Virus record (IMG/VR): IMGVR_UViG_3300028920_001457
Location: 1 to 64,000 of that record
DNA length: 64,000 nucleotides
Origin: a virus
Direction: 5' to 3' (one strand)
Part shown: positions 16,533 to 23,810 of the stretch, in pieces
How the letters are laid out: every line of letters starts with the position of its first letter
Numbering within the stretch: position 1 is the stretch's first letter
Translations under genes and position numbers: made by a program
Notes under the pieces: generated by a model
Seen by the model: only the letters and a program-made list of their open reading frames with translations
Databases searched by the model: none
Told to the model about the DNA's origin: nothing

Positions 16533-17430
16533 AAGTTAATTTATTAATTTCTTTTTCCAAATATAAAATAGCTCTTTTAAATATGGTAGTATTTTCGCAT
16601 GAAGCACCTAAAAGTCTATTACAATTATGGCACAAAACACCCCTGATAACCCCATTGCTATGGTCGTGGTCAATACATGCCCTTTTCTTACCATTCTTAA
16701 CGGTTATGGGGTTATTGCAAATCAAACATTTATTATTTTGAATTTTTAACAACATCTCAAGGTCGTCTTTACTAAGACCATATTGTAGGAGATAGCGAAA
16801 TTCATCGTTATTTCTTTTCCTTAAACATTTCTTGCACCCACCCCTATATCCACATTTAGTGTTCTTACATTTATAAAATTCAGAAAGAGGTTTTATTTCG
16901 CCACAAATATTACACAGTTTTTTCCCGTCCTTTATCTTAGAGGACGCCTCTCTCCTTAGAATAAACTCAGAAAAAGACGAATGTCTCCCACAGTCTCCAC
17001 AAAAATAATACTGATAATTTCGTTTATAATTACGCTTCCTTATATTAAGACTTCCACAATGTCTGCACTCCAGCCGGTCGGGATTATTCCATCTCTCTTT
17101 ACTCCTATCAACAGAGCAAAAAAAACGACCACAGCTACGACATAAATAACGGCGATCTTCCCCCTGGGGGAGTCCCTTCAAATATGCATTCCTATTCCAC
17201 CTCCCCTTAGATGTAATATTATTTCCCCCACAATAGGGGCAAGTTGTTCCTTTTATTATCACTCTCCGCATTGCGATTAATATAAAAGCCCCTCCAACAG
17301 ACGGCCTATAACTCACATCGCAAGGATAGAATTCACCTATTTTCGGGGCAATGTTATTTTTAATTGTAAACACGATGTATGTTATAAGCGATACAAAGAT
17401 AGTCATTTGTTTTGAGTTCGCTTTTTCCAT
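16519..17430 (-). CDS. Recombination endonuclease VII-type HNH protein with zinc-finger array
   Basis: 303 aa from the ATG at 17430. Longer readings to 17487 would begin inside the promoter. After a hydrophobic segment (residues 8-25) come zinc ribbons: CPYCGG...CRSCGRFF, CRHCGS...CGDCGRH, CNICGE...CKKCLRKR. The C-terminal HNH core is CLICNNPI ... CIDHDHSNGVIRGVLCHNCN, as in T4 endonuclease VII-like HNH nucleases. The InsA-like ribbons suggest sequence-specific targeting. It looks like a selfish or homing endonuclease joined to a short membrane ORF (inference). Confidence 0.8.
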   Translation of the reverse strand: MEKANSKQMTIFVSLITYIVFTIKNNIAPKIGEFYPCDVSYRPSVGGAFILIAMRRVIIKGTTCPYCGGNNITSKGRWNRNAYLKGLPQGEDRRYLCRSCGRFFCSVDRSKERWNNPDRLECRHCGSLNIRKRNYKRNYQYYFCGDCGRHSSFSEFILRREASSKIKDGKKLCNICGEIKPLSEFYKCKNTKCGYRGGCKKCLRKRNNDEFRYLLQYGLSKDDLEMLLKIQNNKCLICNNPITVKNGKKRACIDHDHSNGVIRGVLCHNCNRLLGASCENTTIFKRAILYLEKEINKLTYGND

Positions 17431-17456
17431 AATGCTTTTTAATCTTAATTTCTTGT

Positions 17457-17488
17457 CAAATGTAAAATGCTTTTTTGACATTTCCAAA
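17457..17488 (-). promoter_or_regulatory. Bacteroidetes-type promoter
   Basis: Minus strand TTTG (17488-17485), 20-bp spacer, TACATTTG (17464-17457). Lies just upstream of the HNH gene and decides its start at 17430. Confidence 0.65.
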
Positions 17489-17649
17489 TATTTTAGCGAT
17501 TATTTTTACTTTTGGCGGGATTTTTCTACCACCAGTAAACATTATACCTTGTATTTTTTAATTTAAGCGTGTTTTTAGCGTGTTTAAGACATTTTCTTGC
17601 AAAAGTGGGTGTGTACCCCCACCAAAAGAACAAAGTCCTTTAAATCGCT
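17489..17649. other. Intergenic region, no gene seen
   Basis: 161 bp between the HNH promoter and the 95-aa gene. A short inverted repeat GGGTGTGTACCCCC sits near 17607-17620; otherwise A/T-rich with no convincing reading frame or promoter. Confidence 0.5.
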
Positions 17650-17937
17650 TTATTTTGCCTGTTCCTCGATTGTTTTGTCAATATTATCAACCAATGCTTG
17701 ACAAAACCCCATTATAAACGGATCATTTGTTTGTCTTGATGGGGAATTTAAAACCACGGTCTTAATGCGCTGCCTAACGCGGTCTAATTCCCTTGCCAAT
17801 AATAATTCTCGTTGTGTGTGAATTTGGGTTGCATAATCGTCCATTATTTTGTGTAATAACGGATCATTTGTTCCACGTATAAAAGCCTTTGCTTTCGATG
17901 GATAGTCCTCACAAAACTCTCTTGAATTTTTCATCAT
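17650..17937 (-). CDS. Hypothetical helical protein
   Basis: 95 aa. Not recognised. Helical with a basic middle (ARELDRVRQRIKTVV). A 15-bp gap separates it from the lipoprotein lysin gene upstream; it may be a lysis accessory by position only. Confidence 0.6.
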   Translation of the reverse strand: MMKNSREFCEDYPSKAKAFIRGTNDPLLHKIMDDYATQIHTQRELLLARELDRVRQRIKTVVLNSPSRQTNDPFIMGFCQALVDNIDKTIEEQAK

Positions 17938-17952
17938 TATAAATTTTTATGG

Positions 17953-18447
17953 TTAAACAATACTTTTTAATTTACTTATATATCTTTTGTCGGTTGCATA
18001 GGGCAAGTCCTTAAGAAAAGTGTAATAATCCCTTAAATCATGCCCCTTTTTTATGTAGAAGTCCTGCCATAGCTTATAATCAATTACGCTATTTAGCCAA
18101 TGGTCATATTTAGCATGGTGTTTATATATTCCCGTTGCTTTTGTCGGGCGTACCCTCGCATAGCGCATACCAAAACAATTAAACCCCTGTTTGAAAATAT
18201 CACTACGGAAGTTACCCGTTTCGTGGACTGCTTGGCGAAACGCTATTTCGGGTGATCTTATTTCCAGGTAATAAATAGCCTCTTTCAAAAGTTCGGGTGA
18301 AAATGGTTTGGTGTAAATCTCTTCAAAAAATAAATGCTTTTTAAGGTTAAATACTCTTTTTTGATTTTCTTGTGTGGATGTCAGCGGGGGGCAACCCGCA
18401 AGTAGGGGAAGCCCCGCAAAAGCTATTAATAACAATAGTTTTTTCAT
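17953..18447 (-). CDS. Lipoprotein glucosaminidase-like cell-wall hydrolase
   Basis: 164 aa. The signal peptide MKKLLLLIAFAGLPLLAGC ends in a lipobox (LLAGC), so the product is probably a lipoprotein. The rest follows FlgJ/endo-beta-N-acetylglucosaminidase domains: IAFRQAVHETGNF holds the catalytic Glu, then CFGMRYAR ... KYDHWLNSVIDYKLWQDFY. It is the best candidate for the phage peptidoglycan hydrolase in this window. A lone TATCTTTG box lies upstream (complement of 18472-18479) without a clear -33. Confidence 0.8.
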   Translation of the reverse strand: MKKLLLLIAFAGLPLLAGCPPLTSTQENQKRVFNLKKHLFFEEIYTKPFSPELLKEAIYYLEIRSPEIAFRQAVHETGNFRSDIFKQGFNCFGMRYARVRPTKATGIYKHHAKYDHWLNSVIDYKLWQDFYIKKGHDLRDYYTFLKDLPYATDKRYISKLKSIV

Positions 18448-18481
18448 ATTATCCTAATTTTTAATGATTTGCAAAGATAGA

Positions 18482-18667
18482 CTATTCCCACAATAGTTCT
18501 TTTAGCTTAAGGATTGTAAGTTTTATTATCTCTTTTGCCGGATCATCACAATCTGTTCTTATGTGTGGTATCATTTTTTCAACTTCTCTTTGCACAAGTC
18601 CTGTAATTATTTCTGATGCCAGGTTAAGAACGGAATGTTCATCTGTTTTTAGTTCTGTCTTATTCAT
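18482..18667 (-). CDS. Small hypothetical protein
   Basis: 61 aa. Not recognised; acidic, helical (ILKLKELLWE at the end). Three bp from the next gene upstream. Confidence 0.55.
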   Translation of the reverse strand: MNKTELKTDEHSVLNLASEIITGLVQREVEKMIPHIRTDCDDPAKEIIKLTILKLKELLWE

Positions 18668-18670
18668 GGT

Positions 18671-18865
18671 TTAATCTTTTAGCGGTGAATATTCCTTATA
18701 TCCATTTGCGATTAATTCATTAATAAAGCCGTTCAGTTTATTTTTGTTTTTGAACGGTGCAATATCATAAAAATCGCTTCCGTCTTTGTGTTTTTTTATT
18801 CCGTTATGATAGCAAACCAGGTATTTTACCTTGCCAACATTGAACATTAATCTATATGTTTTCAT
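18671..18865 (-). CDS. Small hypothetical protein
   Basis: 64 aa. Not recognised. Beta-beta-alpha look with a YRLMFNVGKVKYLVCYHNG start; YNP-like proteins of this kind recur in the block (compare 20446-20613). Confidence 0.55.
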   Translation of the reverse strand: MKTYRLMFNVGKVKYLVCYHNGIKKHKDGSDFYDIAPFKNKNKLNGFINELIANGYKEYSPLKD

Positions 18866-18883
18866 TTTATTAAGTTTTAAAGA

Positions 18884-19195
18884 TTAATAACTATTTACAT
18901 TTCTTAATTCATTGAGTTCTTTTAAATACCTGTCATAATTTCGTCTTTTGACTACTTTAAGATTATAGCCTAAAGATTCCAATTCGCTTTTTAAGTCAGC
19001 ATATTCATTTTCTTTAGCCGGTTTTGCGTTTTTCATACAAGCCGAATATTCAGCCCCGCCATGTTGACCAATGTGCATATAACTACTGATCCCGCCCGTA
19101 TAGTCCCATATATCATAAGGGAATAGGGCTATTATTTCGTTGTCTTCAGGAAATCGCCTAAAGATCACTTCTGTAATAAATTCATCTTTTTTCAT
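18884..19195 (-). CDS. Hypothetical protein
   Basis: 103 aa. The text IIALFPYDIWDYTGGISSYMHIGQHGGAEYSACM is similar to small phage/plasmid proteins of Bacteroidetes in which GQHG(G/A) precedes a helical end. Function not known. Leader lacks a Shine-Dalgarno. Confidence 0.6.
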   Translation of the reverse strand: MKKDEFITEVIFRRFPEDNEIIALFPYDIWDYTGGISSYMHIGQHGGAEYSACMKNAKPAKENEYADLKSELESLGYNLKVVKRRNYDRYLKELNELRNVNSY

Positions 19196-19213
19196 AATTT
19201 CTAATTTTAATAG

Positions 19214-19390
19214 TTAGTCATTTTCTCTTAACCATGCCTGAAAATCACCAGGCATAGGATATGTTTTACTTATGACGCCCTCAATTTCAAGAACGAGTTT
19301 TCCTTTTTGTTCATATATAGAAAAGTCGGCGCCTAGAGGCTTACTGAATTCCAAATAGAATTCCTGTATTAAGTCATTTGTTTTTGTCAT
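19214..19390 (-). CDS. Small protein (58 aa)
   Basis: ATG at 19390, TAA at 19214-19216; fills a gap left by length filters. Mixed alpha/beta composition with a C-terminal PGDFQAWLREND. Not recognised. Spacing to both neighbours (12 and 19 bp) fits the packed operon. Confidence 0.55.
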   Translation of the reverse strand: MTKTNDLIQEFYLEFSKPLGADFSIYEQKGKLVLEIEGVISKTYPMPGDFQAWLREND

Positions 19391-19401
19391 AAAAATAGTT
19401 T

Positions 19402-19593
19402 TTATTCAATAAATTCAATACCTGAATGAGTAAATTCAATACCTGAATGAGTTTGGCAATCCAAACACCAAGTATCTTCGTCTTCAATTTCCTCTAAATA
19501 ATCAAGGGAATTTTCATCGGTAAGTAAGTTGTGCCAAATTTTGGCCTCAACATTTTCACTACCACATTTTTTGCATACAATTTTTGTCTTCAT
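19402..19593 (-). CDS. Small zinc-ribbon protein with duplicated tail
   Basis: 63 aa from the ATG at 19593; upstream codons to 19653 would overlap the intergenic leader. CKKCGSENVEAKIW...WCLDC forms a zinc ribbon. The C-terminus repeats THSGIEF because of a perfect 21-bp tandem duplication in the DNA. Confidence 0.65.
   Translation of the reverse strand: MKTKIVCKKCGSENVEAKIWHNLLTDENSLDYLEEIEDEDTWCLDCQTHSGIEFTHSGIEFIE
19411..19452. repeat. Perfect 21-bp tandem duplication
   Basis: The unit AAATTCAATACCTGAATGAG plus T occupies 19411-19431 and again 19432-19452. It keeps the reading frame and doubles seven C-terminal residues of the zinc-ribbon gene, a sign of recent slippage. Confidence 0.9.
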
Positions 19594-19633
19594 AATAAAA
19601 CGCTTTTTAATGGTTAATACTAATTTTATAATT

Positions 19634-19816
19634 TTATTCTTCGTTTGAATCAATTATTTTAGCTGACTGATAAGCCATTGGCAGGGTTAAATATCCGCGC
19701 CGCCTAAAGTTATTCCACATTTTATTTATAGCCTCTTCGCTGTTTTCCGCAAAGACTATTTCAGTACCTAAATAAGTACCATACTGATATTTGATAGTAT
19801 ATTTTTTCATCTGCAA
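19634..19816 (-). CDS. Small hypothetical protein
   Basis: 60 aa. Not recognised. Beta strand start (KKYTIKYQYGTYLGTEIVFAE) like other small genes in the block, then a basic helix. Overlaps the upstream gene by 10 bp. Confidence 0.55.
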   Translation of the reverse strand: MQMKKYTIKYQYGTYLGTEIVFAENSEEAINKMWNNFRRRGYLTLPMAYQSAKIIDSNEE

Positions 19817-20238
19817 TATTTGTTAAAAAATTCAAATTCCTTTTGCATATCTGCCTCAATTTCTTCGTTTGTGGCAATTCCCGCCCCTATTCTATTGGGT
19901 AAATCCATTTGTTCACCCCTTAATTCCATGCTTAAAAGCATATCATTAAAATAATCATATTCTGCCCTTGTTATTTCAATAAACGAACCGTCTTTAAAAT
20001 AAAGATTATAGCAAGGTATTTGTTCGGAACACTTTTTTTCGTATTCTTCCTGTTCTTTGCCATTCATCCTGTTATATTTCGTTCTGTTAAATTCACAACG
20101 GTTTTTAGTTTCCCCTTTGGCGGTTGATCCTTTGGCAATTTGCAGTTTTATCCACTCTCTTCGGGTCATTATCCCTTCTTCGTACCCTATCAATTTGTTG
20201 AGGGTAAATTCTGCTTTTTGTTCTTTGATTGTTTTCAT
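19807..20238 (-). CDS. Hypothetical protein
   Basis: 143 aa. Not recognised. Charged helices around a hydrophobic middle strand (CYNLYFKDGSFIEITRAEYDYFNDML). A TATTAACC-type leader precedes the start. Confidence 0.6.
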   Translation of the reverse strand: MKTIKEQKAEFTLNKLIGYEEGIMTRREWIKLQIAKGSTAKGETKNRCEFNRTKYNRMNGKEQEEYEKKCSEQIPCYNLYFKDGSFIEITRAEYDYFNDMLLSMELRGEQMDLPNRIGAGIATNEEIEADMQKEFEFFNKYCR

Positions 20239-20266
20239 AACGCTTTTTAATTAAAGGTTAATATTC

Positions 20267-20449
20267 TTAAAATCTTATGTTCTTTTTGTGTACTCTTATT
20301 CTTTCGCCCGGTTTGTGATCCCTGCAAAAGCTTAATAACTCTACTAAATATGCATTTTTATCATTTTTTATTATTTCAACTAATGACTTTCGCGGGATCA
20401 ATAACCCGCTAGGGCTATCATATTCTTTATAGTAATATTGTGCTATCAT
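20267..20449 (-). CDS. Small basic protein
   Basis: 60 aa. Not recognised. ATGA-coupled to the 55-aa gene upstream. Basic C-terminus (GERIRVHKKNIRF). Confidence 0.55.
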   Translation of the reverse strand: MIAQYYYKEYDSPSGLLIPRKSLVEIIKNDKNAYLVELLSFCRDHKPGERIRVHKKNIRF

Positions 20450-20613
20450 TTACTATTTATTCGTTTTATTACCTTAATAGATTTCCTTGCAATGTATTTA
20501 TTATTTAGGCTTAAGCAAAGTTTACTTATTGCCTGGTTTTTACTTTTAGCCGGAATTATCAATACCTGAGAATCCCGCACAAAAGGACTATTAAATTGTA
20601 GTTTGTATAACAT
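20446..20613 (-). CDS. Small basic protein (55 aa)
   Basis: ATG at 20613, TGA at 20446-20448. Highly basic (Lys/Arg-rich second half, KYIARKSIKVIKRINSK) with a beta-rich start. Similar opening to 18671-18865. Coupled to the next gene by ATGA. Unknown role. Confidence 0.55.
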   Translation of the reverse strand: MLYKLQFNSPFVRDSQVLIIPAKSKNQAISKLCLSLNNKYIARKSIKVIKRINSK

Positions 20614-20624
20614 AACTTAATATT

Positions 20625-20708
20625 TTAGTCAGTATATTTCTTTGATAGTGCAATACTACAATACAATATTAATATAACAACTGTCAGTATTATTTGTGTT
20701 ATTGTCAT
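20625..20708 (-). CDS. Micro-membrane protein (27 aa)
   Basis: ATG at 20708, TAA at 20625-20627. Almost the whole chain is one transmembrane helix (IILTVVILILYCSIAL) with a short charged tail. ATGA overlap with the upstream gene stop supports translation. Like 21414-21500 and 21854-21952. Confidence 0.5.
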   Translation of the reverse strand: MTITQIILTVVILILYCSIALSKKYTD

Positions 20709-20926
20709 TTGACTTTTTCTATTTCCTCAAATAACATTCTTGCCGGCTGATTTCTCCCTGGTGTCTCTTTCCAATAACCAAAAGCAAAATAATTGTATTT
20801 TGTATTGATTTTCCTTACAACCGGCGGGAGATGTTCTATAATAAATACCGATCCCGTGGGGACAAAACTATCGTTTGACTTATAGTCAACTAATGTTTTT
20901 ACTTTGTCATTTACTTTAAATTTCAT
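20705..20926 (-). CDS. Small hypothetical protein
   Basis: 73 aa. Not recognised. The start KFKVNDKVKTLVDYKSNDSF and PTGSVFIIEHLP look like a small beta-barrel (SH3/KOW-like) protein. Coupled to the 27-aa membrane protein. Confidence 0.6.
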   Translation of the reverse strand: MKFKVNDKVKTLVDYKSNDSFVPTGSVFIIEHLPPVVRKINTKYNYFAFGYWKETPGRNQPARMLFEEIEKVK

Positions 20927-21016
20927 TGTTTTTTATTTTTAAGAGTTATTTTAAGCCGTTTTAAAGCACTTTCGCGGTTTAGTTGATATGTAACCCCGCT
21001 AGAGATCAAAAGTCCT

Positions 21017-21310
21017 TTAAATAGTGTTAAATTGATTCAAATCAGTCAAAATATATTCACCGCTTTTTATCTTTGCCTCAGTCTCTTTTTTTGTTTCATT
21101 TAAAAACTGATTACGATATTTACCGGTTGTTACTGAATAATCCCAGTAACTTTCATCAATCTGAATTTTACCGCTAAGTGGTTTGAATGCTATAATACTA
21201 TTATAAGACTGAAAATAACATCCCTTGTCTGTAAATAACCTGAATTGATTTCTAACAGGATCACCGTTAGTATTTACAAACTGTTCTACTTTACAATTAA
21301 TTGATTTCAT
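21017..21310 (-). CDS. Hypothetical beta-rich protein
   Basis: 97 aa. Not recognised. Starts with short strands (FRLFTDKGCYFQSYNSIIAF) and ends in a charged helix. Preceded by the TATTAACC leader at 21325-21332 (complement). Confidence 0.6.
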   Translation of the reverse strand: MKSINCKVEQFVNTNGDPVRNQFRLFTDKGCYFQSYNSIIAFKPLSGKIQIDESYWDYSVTTGKYRNQFLNETKKETEAKIKSGEYILTDLNQFNTI

Positions 21311-21371
21311 AACATTTGATTTTAGGTTAATACTAATTTATTAATTCATTTGAGCCGTTGCGGGTAACGAT

Positions 21372-21401
21372 CCCGCCAAAAGCTCCAGAGAACGGCTAAT
21401 T
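21372..21401. repeat. Intergenic repeat copy 1 (CCGCCAAAAG...CCA.AGAACGGCTAA)
   Basis: The stretch CCGCCAAAAGCTCCAGAGAA then CGGCTAA recurs at 21829-21858 as CCGCCAAAAGACTCCAAAGA then ACGGCTAA. In both places it lies directly 3-prime of a one-helix membrane gene, and upstream bases form a hairpin (here GCGGGtaacgatCCCGC at 21359-21375). Confidence 0.6.
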
Positions 21402-21413
21402 TCCACTAAAGTT

Positions 21414-21500
21414 CTAAAAGACAGTTACAATAATACATACTATTACCGCACCTATCAAATAGACTTTAATAATTAAGTTAACAATTTTAATACGTTTCAT
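21414..21500 (-). CDS. Micro-membrane protein (28 aa)
   Basis: ATG at 21500, TAG at 21414-21416. A basic start (MKRIKIVNLIIKVY) leads into one transmembrane helix (LIGAVIVCIIVTVF). ATGA overlap with the 84-aa gene upstream. Probably related to 21854-21952 by layout. Confidence 0.5.
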   Translation of the reverse strand: MKRIKIVNLIIKVYLIGAVIVCIIVTVF

Positions 21501-21751
21501 AATTTTATGGTTTTATAATGGTTTAAGTTCACTTCAAGCAAATCACATTTGTCGCGCCTTGCTTTCATTTCTGCGTTAATAATGGCCCGTTGTTGATTAT
21601 CTTCCATGAAAGATTCAACGCCGGGATCGGCCAATATCTCACAACTCAAACAGTCAATATTATCAGTTAATTGAGCTATTTTAGTCATCTTACCGTTTTT
21701 CAATTCATTATAGTTTTTATAAATGCCATAATGATAAGTAACTGTTTTCAT
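21497..21751 (-). CDS. Small hypothetical protein
   Basis: 84 aa. Not recognised. Resembles the small beta-alpha proteins of the block (VTYHYGIYKNYNELKNGKM) with an acidic helical end. Coupled to the 28-aa membrane protein. Confidence 0.6.
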   Translation of the reverse strand: MKTVTYHYGIYKNYNELKNGKMTKIAQLTDNIDCLSCEILADPGVESFMEDNQQRAIINAEMKARRDKCDLLEVNLNHYKTIKL

Positions 21752-21828
21752 ATCTTTAATTTTTTGGTTAATTTACACCCGCATAGTTTTGTAAATACGG
21801 GCGCTATCATTATTTACGCGGACTTTAG

Positions 21829-21858
21829 ACCGCCAAAAGACTCCAAAGAACGGCTAAA
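21829..21858. repeat. Intergenic repeat copy 2
   Basis: Second copy of the element at 21372-21401, again just 3-prime of a micro-membrane gene. The adjacent bases GCGGactttagaCCGC (21818-21833) can form a hairpin, matching the arrangement of copy 1. Confidence 0.6.
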
Positions 21859-21952
21859 GAATAGTAAAAACAACAGCCAGGATGCACGCTAAAGCTAAAT
21901 ACAAATAAACTGCATATTTAACTACATTTAAAAATACTTTTATAACTTTCAT
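21854..21952 (-). CDS. Micro-membrane protein (32 aa)
   Basis: ATG at 21952, TAG at 21854-21856. Basic N-terminus (MKVIKVFLNVVKY) then one transmembrane helix (VYLYLALACILAVVF). Preceded by the TATTAACC leader. Same plan as 21414-21500. Confidence 0.5.
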   Translation of the reverse strand: MKVIKVFLNVVKYAVYLYLALACILAVVFTIL

Positions 21953-21976
21953 AGTTTAATAAATTAATGGTTAATA

Positions 21977-22168
21977 TTATAATTTACTCGCATACTTTAT
22001 TTCTTTTTCAAGTCTTAATAGTGTACGTTCATGCACAAGCCTACATTCAAGATTTGATTCCCAACCCTCTTTCAAGGTAGCCCAATAACTTATCCCGTCG
22101 TCATCTTCCTTATGAATTTCAACAAGCCTGTCAGAATACTTACCCATTAATCTTTGTATTGTCCTCAT
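21977..22168 (-). CDS. Small hypothetical protein
   Basis: 63 aa. Not recognised. Basic N-terminus, acidic middle with Trp residues (YWATLKEGWESNLE), basic helix at the end. Confidence 0.55.
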   Translation of the reverse strand: MRTIQRLMGKYSDRLVEIHKEDDDGISYWATLKEGWESNLECRLVHERTLLRLEKEIKYASKL

Positions 22169-22218
22169 CTCTTTATTTTTTAGTTAATATTAAAACACGC
22201 TAAATTAATTATAAAGTG

Positions 22219-22434
22219 CTATTTAATATCAAATAATTGTTGTAATTCTGGAATTAATCCAGATTCGTCCCCCCATTGGTTAGTCCTGCTATCTTTAAAC
22301 ATCCTGCAGCCTAATATAATCGGGGTTAAGTCTTTATATTTTAGTGCATGATATACATAGCTCGCTAATGTCCCGGCTTGGTTGCGTGTAAAACCTAATG
22401 TCATAATTTTGGTACAGATTTCTACTAGTGTCAT
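22219..22434 (-). CDS. Small helical protein
   Basis: 71 aa. Not recognised. Two helices with FTRNQAGTLASYVYHALKYKD between them could form an HTH-like unit. Preceded by AATATTAACC. Confidence 0.55.
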   Translation of the reverse strand: MTLVEICTKIMTLGFTRNQAGTLASYVYHALKYKDLTPIILGCRMFKDSRTNQWGDESGLIPELQQLFDIK

Positions 22435-22606
22435 ATCCTTGATTTTTGGTTAATATTAATGTCTGCTAAAGTAATACTATACTGCAATATTAAAACTAAT
22501 ATTTGAATTGACAATACAAAAAATCAATTATTTTGTTAATAGACTGAAATTTAGATTGATTCTAAATAATACCGATTGATTATCAGTACGTTAGCGTAAA
22601 AACCCG

Positions 22607-22972
22607 CTAGAGTTCAATATTATACTTCTCAGCAAATAAATACAATTCCTTATTGTATGACTCTTCTATTTCTTTGACAATACCAGTAACCTGGTCTGAT
22701 ACATTGTAAAGAGTACGGCCGGCATAAGTCTTGCCAGAATCAACAATAAAACCACGCTTAAGCAATACATTGAAATATACTATAATCTTATTATAATCAA
22801 AGTATGTAACGAATTTCATTATAGCCGTTTTGGTGAATCCTTCCTTAATCAACCTACTGTAAACATAACAACCATGTAGCACTAAAGAACAGTTAACAGA
22901 CAGATTGTATTTAACCTTTAACACCTTCAGTATCCTGAATGATAAAAGAATTATATAATGAAATGATTGCAT
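22607..22972 (-). CDS. Winged-helix DNA-binding protein
   Basis: 121 aa. Residues about 40-105 read as helix, KTAIMKFVTYFDYNKIIVYF (recognition region), LLKRGFIVDSGKTYAGRTLYNVSDQ (wing with G-R-T-L-Y-x-(V/L)-(S/T)), then a closing helix. This is the layout of MarR/PadR-like regulators in Bacteroidetes. It is likely the transcription regulator of the small-gene block. The N-terminus contains hydrophobic text (HYIILLSFRILKVL). Confidence 0.65.
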   Translation of the reverse strand: MQSFHYIILLSFRILKVLKVKYNLSVNCSLVLHGCYVYSRLIKEGFTKTAIMKFVTYFDYNKIIVYFNVLLKRGFIVDSGKTYAGRTLYNVSDQVTGIVKEIEESYNKELYLFAEKYNIEL

Positions 22973-23351
22973 AGTGATATCATTTTAATATCATTCATTT
23001 TATTAATTCCTTTGCGTTTGTTCGTGTTAGCCGCATAAAATCAGGCTATTAACCCCGCTTATTGAATTGGTATTCATGTATTGATAACTGTTATTATATT
23101 TTTCCTATAATACATATTATGTCAAATAGGATTTTATTAGTAAATATTAAGACCCTGTTATTCAGCCCGTTAACTCTTGCCTTTTTATGGTGATCCTGGC
23201 ACATTTGCATACATTTTAAACTGTTTTGTGTAAAAAAGAATTCTTATTTAGGGTGCGGGGGTTCGATTTTTTGCGATCTGAACAAAAAACAACACCCCTT
23301 ATTTTTAACATAGACCTCCCCTGTATATCGTTGTTCAGTAGCATAATATGT
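22973..23351. other. Non-coding stretch, about 380 bp
   Basis: No convincing gene. A 42-codon frame on the minus strand (start 23344) has no leader support. The DNA is A/T-rich with a G-run near 23261-23271 and a run of short palindromes (TATAATACATATTATG near 23107-23122). No clear promoter was found. Confidence 0.5.
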
Positions 23352-23516
23352 TTACATATATCCGTTCCCATATAGTCTTACCCATGTGCAGCAGCTAGCG
23401 AAATCTCCCCTAACACCCGTGGTTTCATATTCGTCTATACTTGGGTTTAATCTCAGGATTTCGTAATGATAGTTGTGATTGCCTGTATATCCGATAAATT
23501 GCACTTTGTATTCCAT
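23352..23516 (-). CDS. Small protein (54 aa)
   Basis: ATG at 23516, TAA at 23352-23354. YKVQFIGYTGNHNYHYEILRL resembles the beta-rich starts of other small products here; contains a Cys-Cys pair (ASCCTWVRLYG). Unknown. The 17-bp gap to the next gene upstream fits an operon. Confidence 0.5.
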   Translation of the reverse strand: MEYKVQFIGYTGNHNYHYEILRLNPSIDEYETTGVRGDFASCCTWVRLYGNGYM

Positions 23517-23533
23517 TTTCTATTAGATATGGT

Positions 23534-23722
23534 TTATTGTTCTGTTGTCAGTTTTACTATGTAGTTGTTTAGTGTTATTGCTTTAGCGGGTTGTATGTTA
23601 GACACTGTATTTCTGTGTGTATTGGTTATTTCTGCTACTTTGTTTTTACGGTTTGTGATGTAGATATCCATTGTGAGCATATTTATTATGACGTAGTATT
23701 GTCTGTAGTTTGTTTTCTTCAT
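23534..23722 (-). CDS. Small basic protein
   Basis: 62 aa. Not recognised. Contains TNRKNKVAEITNTHRNTVSN, which could be a helix-turn-helix (homeodomain-like resolvase/Trp-repressor style). A TATCTTTG box lies upstream (complement of 23766-23773), so it may start a transcript. Confidence 0.5.
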   Translation of the reverse strand: MKKTNYRQYYVIINMLTMDIYITNRKNKVAEITNTHRNTVSNIQPAKAITLNNYIVKLTTEQ

Positions 23723-23810
23723 GGGTATAAAAAGTGTTTATTCGGATATATTCACTCTTTTTGTGCAAAGATAGGGGTTTTTGTTTTATATGGTAGCATG
23801 GGCGGGTTTG

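Noticed and set aside
23213-23344. 42-codon minus-strand frame in the 23.0-23.35 kb gap
   Set aside because: No leader motif, no coupling, and composition like non-coding DNA.
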